Source: Branchiostoma floridae (lineage: Eukaryota; Chordata; Leptocardii; Amphioxiformes; Branchiostomatidae). Taken from it: 64,000 bases of DNA. Below, piece after piece: positions 59,101-64,000 of this stretch (position 1 is its first letter; every line of letters begins with the position of its first letter). Made by a program: the position numbers and the translations under genes. Location of the stretch: positions 1,204,600 through 1,268,599 of the forward strand of contig NC_049981.1 of NCBI RefSeq assembly GCF_000003815.2, written 5' to 3'. A model generated the notes under the pieces. The model searched no databases, was not told the origin of the DNA, and worked only from the letters and a program-made list of their open reading frames with translations.

Positions 59101-62100
59101 TATATGGATTCTTAAAGCTGCATTGACTTTTACCACCTATAAAGTACAAAATAAAACATAGCAATGGTTCCTGAACAATCTTAGTATGATCCATACTTCT
59201 TAAATTCAGAGTGGTGCAGGTAAACTTTGTCTGGTGCATGTAATTTTCAATGTTACCTGCACCAGTGCAAGTATGCAGAAAAAAGTATTTTGAGCCCTGC
59301 ATACGATTGACAAATTAATAACATATGTTGCATTATATTTTGGTGTCCCTTTAAATTTAGCCCTACGTCACTGTGAATTTCGTCTTGATAAATCAAATAT
59401 AGATAAACAAGTCTGCCTTTTAACAAGATGAATTTATGACCTTAAATCAATGCAAATATTTTTGAAATACTTTTTAAAGGTTTTATTACCTTTCTGCAGC
59501 TTGTCTTGTGCTGCGATTAGTAACACACAGGATGGAACTGGTAACTGTATCAAACAGGCAACGGGAAATGTCTTGTCAAATCATGATATTGTATTCAATA
59601 CCAGCGCCAGCTGCTCTATCACGTCTATAGTGCTCTTTCTATAGATATGATTGTGTACTAGTATAGGTTATCAATCTCATACTAAAGTATTTTTAAATTA
59701 CATACCAGATTTCAAGCATCATCCAGGAGGTAAGGATTATTTTACGTCAAACAGTTAATAACCAGATGCATATAGGCTAAAAGGTATTTTCATGCTTACT
59801 TTTATTCTATTTACCTTTAATCTATATTTTGCCGGCCTGACAAATTTTCAGACATTTATTAAGTTGGCTTTCATGTATTTTAACACACAAATGGACGGTC
59901 CCAAATACAAACATGTTTCATTATGCTGGTTTTATTTTGTTTTATACTTCTTTTACCATATTTGATTTTGCTTTCAGGCTCGTGACATCATAGAAGAAAT
60001 ACGATACGTTAAGAACATATTGTTTTATAGCTCAACCCTTCTACATAGCATAGCCAAACCAGGCAAGTATCAATCAGACATAAGTAAATATGCATTCAGA
60101 TCATTTTAGAAGCATGGTGTACAAGATCCAACAATTTGGAAACATCTTGCAAGAAACTTCCAAATATTGATATTTTTTTTAGTTACACATGTCCGATTTA
60201 CCTGTTATGATATTTAGAAAATGCACAACAATTGTAGAAGTATTTTTAAATACACCATGAAATGCCATGAAATGTGTGAATGCGAGTTATCAAATTTTCT
60301 TCATCGTTAGCAGGAACAAACGTTGCACTCAACAAGAAGGCCTCGCAGAGCAGTTTGTTGAGATCGGAATACCCTGCGGAGCGAGCTGTGGACGGAAACA
60401 CAGGAACCATTCTGTACCCCCGACAGGAATGCACACATACGGACCTGGAGTACGAGCCGTGGTGGAAGGTGGATCTTGGAGACACATACGTCATCAGTCA
60501 CGTGACTGTCATCAACCGTGGGGACTGCTGTGGTGAGTTGAACATTTTTGACTAACTGACATTGGATTTCTGTCGCATTGATTACCTTTTATCTCATGCC
60601 TCAGTGTTACTGTTAATGTTTATCTAAAAGCATCGAAACAAACATAAAATTATTTAAATGCTTGCTTCTGTCAAATCTATAAGGAACGTTTCGAAAAAAA
60701 ATTTGGAGATCTGTTCATTGTGATCCAATAAAACGGAAAAAGAATTTGCATATTGTTTTCTGACCAGTTCGCTGGACCCAAAAGAAAGGATCAATTCCAG
60801 ACGTTTACTAACATCAAACATTAGACAAGCTCGACTAACTTGCCCAACTCATTTAGACCGGAATGGTACGGATTCATTCTCACCGGAATTGATCTCTACT
60901 TTTGTCAAGGGGTGTGGTAAGTTCTTTAACACACTAAAGGTTAGGCTCTTCTCAAACATTTAACGTCCTATTCTAGGCACGTCTGTAGTAAAGGCTAGGT
61001 ACTCATTTTCACCTGGGCACTGTCAGAAGATTCAAACACAGCACATATGTAAGCCATATCTTCGTATTCTACAGGAGAACGGCTGCGAAATTTCATGGTG
61101 CGAGTTGGCCCCTTTGAGGACTTCCGGGAAAACACACCATGCGGTGATATTTACTCGGACACTCCTTCGGATGGTGAGACCATCGACGTGCGGTGTGCCG
61201 AGCCCATCTCAGGGAGGTGGGTGTCTGTTCAACTGATCGGTCGGGAGGACTACCTGTCTCTGTGTGAAGTACAGGTGTTTTCAGAATCAGGTAGGTACAA
61301 TGCGTTTTATAATACCGTAAAAACTGACTTATGGTTGTCAGTTGAGTGTTTCTTTAATTGTTGTGTCGTGGTATGTGTCCACAGTGGTAGAGCCTAATAT
61401 GAAATGGTGTAATAAGATACTTGGAGAATTGGATATTTTTGGCTCTGCTTCAATGTAGTAGACAAGAAGTGTTGACTCAGGACTACACCCACAGATGTCT
61501 GGAAATGCTTTAGATCTTGGGTTACACGGGCCATATTGAAGCTGTTGCTTTTAGTACTCTTCGTCCAAAACGTGTATGTTCCTGTTGCAGTCCGTGTGAA
61601 AACTGTTTTGAATAGATTGCAGGTTGATGTTTCATCTGGCAGGTTTATTAGTAACTTTTGGTCTTGTAAGTGCTAAATGATGTGGGCTACTTTGCTGTAT
61701 ACCTCTTTTCTTCATGTCTTTAAATTACACCCACAGAACCAATAGTTGTGAGGTCTACTAACGGGACCAGCAAGCGATGGCGTGATGATCTGCGGTGCGG
61801 TCCGGAGTTCCCTGCCCCGGGTGCAGATCCCGGGGAGTGTGACCCTGAGTCCTGCTTCCCGTGCTGCTCCCCGTGGGGCTACTGTGGGAACACTCCTGAC
61901 CACTGTGACTGTCCAGGCTGTGTGAACTACAAAAATGTTTATGGTAACTCTCCACCCTTTGTTATTTGTGCCTTGCTTCTTCTACCCTCCCAATTATTAC
62001 TGTTTCCCTCTCTAAATGAATCGGTAATAGATAATAAGTTACTGATTATGTCAGTATAGGAACTCTCCTTTTGGGGATAGCCTCTGCCAATCTCACTTGT

Positions 62101-63166
62101 GCCAATAGTTGCCAACATATATGATTTTGTTGGTGTTATCCAGATTTCCCTTGTATAAATCTAACAACGCAGAAGTGACATCTCTTCTGAGCTGAATTTA
62201 AGTTGTATTCTGACTGACATATGGGGTGGATTAATACAACCTAATTTGAAGGTTATAGAAGATTCCAATGTCACGAGTCTTGTGCCATATGTAAAGTGGT
62301 TCACACTACCTGAAAGGTGGCTACTAATCGCTGTTTATCTTGACTATGTAACAGTTTGTGTTGGATCTCTGCAACACAAAAGTACTTTATATATATGCAG
62401 GAGTTGAGCACAGTCCTGCATGGCCTGGCCGCAGCGACAAGACGCAGGTAACCGTAACATGGAGAGAAGACTTCCGCTGTGGTCCGGGGGTGTCTGCCCC
62501 AGAGGCTGAGGTAGCCGAGTGCAACCCGTACTCCTGTAACCCCTGCTGCTCTCCCTACGGCTGGTGCGGTAACACTGATGATCACTGTGAATGTCCGGAC
62601 TGTGTGGACTACAGGTCTCATGGACGTGAGAAAGGATTATTCTATAAAATTAATGTACATTTAATTTGTCAGCATGGCAATTGAAATAGGGTTAGCCTAA
62701 CTTCACATTTTCACAAAGGGCCCTGGCCGGGCAGATTTGGGGAACGAAAAGTGCGATACAAAAACAACAAAAACACAAAAAGGATCAAAAATAATTCAGC
62801 AACATGTCTTGTGCATATTTATTGGCACAAACTCTAATTTTCGTTTCCGCAAACAGGCCGGCCGGGCCCCGGGTAGGAGATGTGACGTGGGTCTTTTTTT
62901 TCGGCTGTACTTTTAACAGCTTCAGATTATCAGCCGGGGCTAATCTTCTGGCTTTGTTACTATACATGTTCTTTGTTGTTTTTTAATCGCAGTTGCTGGA
63001 TCCCGGTGGAGGGAAGATGGCCGCTGCGGTCTGGACTTCCCTGCTCCAGGGACAGGCATAGCAGAATGTGACCCCATCTCCCTGTCCCCATGCTGCTCTG
63101 CGGCTGGGAGGTGCGGCGGTACAGCTGAGCACTGCAAGTGTGAAGGATGCGTCGACTTCCGAACTG
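47059..63166 (+). CDS. Secreted Ig / helical / F-type lectin / hevein mosaic protein (partial, C-terminus outside window)
   Basis: Gene-level entry. Nineteen exons chain in compatible phase: signal peptide 47059-47125; Ig 51865-51986 and 52546-52735; helical region 53441-53577, 53915-53956, 54294-54314, 55266-55344, 56092-56130, 56811-56881, 57252-57272, 57612-57696, 58312-58400, 58843-58899, 59709-59729, 59978-60062; F-type lectin 60314-60532 and 61075-61290; hevein-like 61737-61943, 62401-62625, 62993-63166. This gives about 722 residues with no stop before the right edge. The signal peptide and lack of another membrane helix predict a secreted protein, unless a membrane segment lies further right. 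Fucose and chitin/GlcNAc binding are predicted from family motifs. The helical region has no recognised homology. The exon chain there depends on short exons and is less certain than the lectin part. The role (immune recognition, mucus binding) is inferred. Confidence 0.8.
47918..48226. mobile_element. Inverted-repeat MITE family H, copy 2
   Basis: Same family as 19999-20299: ends AGGTGGGGTCACAC and complement, internal tagctgggtcgctaacc palindrome. It is flanked on both sides by TTA, a 3-bp duplication typical of PIF/Harbinger elements. No coding capacity. Confidence 0.85.
49142..49520. repeat. Repeat with clustered ATGCAAAT octamers
   Basis: At least six ATGCAAAT or ATTTGCAT strings occur within about 380 bp, in repeated contexts such as aattatgcaaattag. 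The array looks like a degenerate tandem repeat. The octamer is the POU/Oct binding site, but repetition alone can explain the cluster. Confidence 0.65.
49560..49985. mobile_element. Dispersed repeat ending in ACCTTCTTGGCGAAGGT
   Basis: Degenerate monomers of about 120 bp (agctatctaccacccaaaaa, aagcccctagggggccc) end in a CATA microsatellite and two copies of accttcttggcgaaggt. Same family as 14095-14390. The longest open frame of the window lies across this and the next repeat and is an artefact. Confidence 0.65.
49990..50360. repeat. Minisatellite, about 30 bp unit
   Basis: About ten degenerate copies of a unit like atgcagaaatatcccccatg, with runs of C and A. Confidence 0.75.
51865..52735 (+). 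CDS. Exons 2-3: immunoglobulin domain (I-set like)
   Basis: Exon 51865-51986 (phase 1 to 0) encodes SPRFLVKPRHQVARLGSAV, FHCRVVGDPQP and LIWTT, giving the first Ig cysteine and the core Trp. Exon 52546-52735 (phase 0 to 1) encodes YGRVKVNTNGDLTISDVQLS and DRGEYTCQGINVDGAATAK, with the D-x-G-x-Y-x-C motif. It is a single complete Ig domain. The donor after ...NIS at 52735 (ttcag|gttatt) is the least certain site. Confidence 0.88.
53441..53577 (+). CDS. Exon 4: linker into helical region
   Basis: Phase 1 to 0 exon of 46 residues: hydrophilic start, then TPWWPRPVLNP and a helix-like end (FRDLATEMHKNKK). The acceptor (tcgtaaag) is not a strong pyrimidine tract, so the left boundary may shift. 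No domain recognised. Confidence 0.6.
53915..55344 (+). CDS. Helical exon cassette 1 (42, 21 and 79 nt exons)
   Basis: Exons 53915-53956 (VSEYVSSLRLVGEH), 54294-54314 (LQRLTGK) and 55266-55344 (ITALDVHLLYYKRESRKTSD and following) in phases 0-0, 0-0 and 0-1, each with AG/GT borders. They form amphipathic helix. The 21-nt middle exon and the phase pattern recur in cassettes 2 and 3. The last exon also has an alternative donor at 55337 in phase 0. No homology recognised. Confidence 0.62.
55524..55703 (+). CDS. Possible alternative terminal exon
   Basis: After a good acceptor (gttttcag) a phase 0 frame of 59 codons (IDQSDSMYVCITTEYARDIL and on, ending ATQYKKK) runs to TGA. Phase 0 matches the donors at 54314 or 55337, so its use would give a short secreted form lacking both lectin modules. 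It cannot be joined in frame to the donor at 55344. No poly(A) signal is obvious, and a 12-bp inverted repeat links 55626-55637 and 55751-55762. Confidence 0.3.
   Translation: MDQSDSMYVCITTEYARDILHGHVWPLYDIYCQHLASIADSLGPVVRESQQSATQYKKK
56092..57696 (+). CDS. Linker exon and helical cassette 2
   Basis: Exons 56092-56130 (FINGQSRKLDGE, phase 1-1), 56811-56881 (phase 1-0, containing STRMVVLSGYIGIVKSITSR), 57252-57272 (ASKIVHN, 21 nt, phase 0-0) and 57612-57696 (85 nt, phase 0-1, LNTLGASLIELKREIDDFGE and on). The second exon contains a hydrophobic patch (MVVLSGYIGIV) too short and polar-flanked to call a membrane helix with confidence. The order matches cassettes 1 and 3. Confidence 0.6.
58312..60062 (+). 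CDS. Linker exon and helical cassette 3
   Basis: Exons 58312-58400 (phase 1-0, acidic, GALEDFINDTYECPEF and on), 58843-58899 (ENVNVTLLDFAKVAEHSDR), 59709-59729 (ISSIIQE, 21 nt) and 59978-60062 (85 nt, phase 0-1, ARDIIEEIRYVKNILFY and on). The last exon ends CCAG|GCAAGT, a GC-type donor. It joins in frame to the F-type lectin exon. The intron 58900-59708 holds the element at 58960-59299. Confidence 0.65.
58960..59299. mobile_element. Inverted-repeat element in the helical-region intron
   Basis: Ends CAGGGCTCGAAATAC and GTATTTTGAGCCCTG, with internal inverted gtgcaggta-type motifs. CATAC directly flanks both sides. The ends resemble hAT elements, but the flanking match is 5 rather than 8 bases, so the class is uncertain. 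Confidence 0.7.
60314..61290 (+). CDS. F-type lectin (fucolectin) domain, two exons
   Basis: Exons 60314-60532 and 61075-61290, both phase 1-1, encode about 145 residues beginning GTNVALNKKASQSS and ending LSLCEVQVFSESG, a full F5/8C-like fucolectin fold. The fucose motif H-x26-R-x-D-x4-R is intact: His in CTHTDLEYEP, then RGDCCGER, the last Arg lying across the splice junction. Paired cysteines (ECTH, DCC, PCGD, VRCAE, LCEV) fit F-type lectins. The domain should bind L-fucose; calcium binding is usual in the family. Confidence 0.92.
61737..61943 (+). CDS. Hevein-like domain 1
   Basis: Phase 1-1 exon of 69 residues. WRDDLRCGPEFPAPGADPG leads into CFPCCSPWGYCGNTPDHC and CPGC. The CCS-x-x-G-x-CG core with Ser, Trp and Tyr at the sugar-contact positions matches type 1 (hevein) chitin-binding domains. 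The extended N-terminal loop and the D-C-x-C-x-x-C tail differ from plant hevein. Confidence 0.8.
62401..62625 (+). CDS. Hevein-like domain 2
   Basis: Phase 1-1 exon of 75 residues: a short linker (EHSPAWPGRSDKTQ), WREDFRCGPGVSAPEAEVA, then CNPCCSPYGWCGNTDDHC and CPDC. Contact residues are Ser, Tyr and Trp, so sugar binding is likely. The donor (GGAC|GTGAGA) is moderate. Confidence 0.8.
62692..62895. mobile_element. Short inverted-repeat element, family G copy 2
   Basis: Left part tagcctaacttcacatttt with gggccctggccggg, right part ccggccgggccccggg with gagatgtgacgtggg. It is related to 31933-32135 and lies between hevein exons 2 and 3. Confidence 0.55.
62993..63166 (+). CDS. Hevein-like domain 3 (contact residues lost)
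   Basis: Phase 1-1 exon of 58 residues: SRWREDGRCGLDFPAPGTG, then CCSAAGRCGGTAEHC and CEGC. The fold cysteines remain, but the aromatic positions are Ala and Arg, so chitin binding is doubtful. It ends in phase 1, so more modules follow to the right. Confidence 0.8.
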
Positions 63167-63197
63167 GTACGGCTATAGAATAAAGTGATTATTGTTA

Positions 63198-63445
63198 CAT
63201 AACTGTATTTTCACCCACGTTTTGCTAGCCGTATGTCACCTTCCTCATGGTAATTCTGACTGGATCCCATTGTACTGCAGTACTAGGTGTTACTGAATAG
63301 TTACAGATACGGTCACAGACGTTAACTGTTTGCGTCTGTAAAATCAAGCAATGACACCTAGTGCTGCAGTGCAATGTTTACCAGTCATAATAACTCCGAT
63401 GAAGGTGAACAACGGTCACCGCAACGTCCGTGAAAATACAGTCAC
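63198..63445. repeat. Long imperfect hairpin (foldback element)
   Basis: Nested inverted segments pair along its whole length: aactgtattttcac with gtgaaaatacagtc, caccttcctcatgg with its complement, and tactgcagtactaggtgt with acacctagtgctgcagt. About 248 bp, no coding capacity. The remaining sequence to 64000 shows nothing else recognised. Confidence 0.72.
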
Positions 63446-64000
63446 GGATCAGTAAAAAGAGTCACAGTAAAAGTTGACGTAATAATCTGATGAAACGTCT
63501 CATGGGCACGGCTATAGGTTTGTCACCGAACAGAAAATAAAAATTAAATGTATATTTCTCATGTAATCATTTTTGGAGATCAGTCTTTGTCAATGAATAG
63601 ACCATACATGTAAATAGTAGAAAGCTTAAAGGATCACTCGTCTCTGTTGAGCAATACACCTAAACCACGAATGCACCTAAAGCCCTGATCATGGTTACTT
63701 TTGCTCCACGTGCTAAGCGATGTAGTGTTACAATATCCCAAAACTTTTTTTTTATAATGTAACGTCATGGTAGTGTTTGATTGCTCATTTCTTGATGAAA
63801 AAGCGTTGTTGTGTGGAGCATTCCTTTGATTCATAATGATTTTACCGCCACAGATGAATTTTCAAGGCCATGTACCATATGAGTAAATATATGGCATATT
63901 ATTTATCATATTGGCAGGATTGCAGTGGTAAAGAATGCATCATTTGGATCATGTTTCAAACTTTTTTAAATGCAGCATTTTTTTTTGACAGCACAGCAGG

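Noticed and set aside
53441-60062. Assigning the helical region to apolipoprotein L or an alpha-helical pore-forming family
   Set aside because: Only general features match (paired amphipathic helices and one hydrophobic patch). No family-specific motif is visible, so no name was given.

Overview
The window is animal nuclear DNA, most likely from a cephalochordate (amphioxus, Branchiostoma). The basis is many short exons with GT-AG introns, an extreme density of shuffled phase 1-1 extracellular domains, chitin- and sugar-binding mosaics, short inverted-repeat transposons in most large introns, and an assembly gap of N at 29057-29550. No bacterial-type genes, rRNA, tRNA or CRISPR arrays were found.

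Left part (about 692-20655, minus strand): one large mosaic gene, open at the left edge. I can chain 27 exons in compatible phase. They encode a short cytoplasmic tail, one membrane helix (type II), a glycosylated stalk, EGF, CUB, a Thr/Pro repeat linker, ShKT-EGF-EGF, ShKT, a microexon linker, ShKT-EGF-EGF, PAN/Apple, a trefoil missing one cysteine, a complete GON domain, EGF, a C-type lectin domain with an EPN motif, and at least three tandem EGFs. About 1,275 residues lie in the window. Introns carry MITE-like elements (TTAA-, hAT- and 3-bp-TSD types), ACGTCACGT-rich palindromic repeats and microsatellites.

Middle part (about 20.7-47.0 kb): gene-poor and rich in decayed mobile elements. 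Recognisable pieces are hAT/ZBED, TNP2-like, retroelement protease, Tc1/mariner, an integrase-like C-terminal fragment, an SGNH-type esterase fragment, an unassigned DDE transposase, a MULE transposase with SWIM finger, a CCHC knuckle and a LINE reverse-transcriptase tail. All are broken.

Right part (47059-63166 and beyond, plus strand): a secreted mosaic gene, open at the right edge. It has a signal peptide, one Ig domain in two exons, an unrecognised helical region built of three copies of a small exon cassette (each with a 21-nt exon), an F-type lectin domain with its canonical fucose-binding motif, and three tandem hevein-like exons. About 722 residues lie in the window.

The two genes are divergent and both look like surface or secreted carbohydrate-recognition molecules. 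A role in innate immunity or mucosal binding is my inference, not something the sequence proves.
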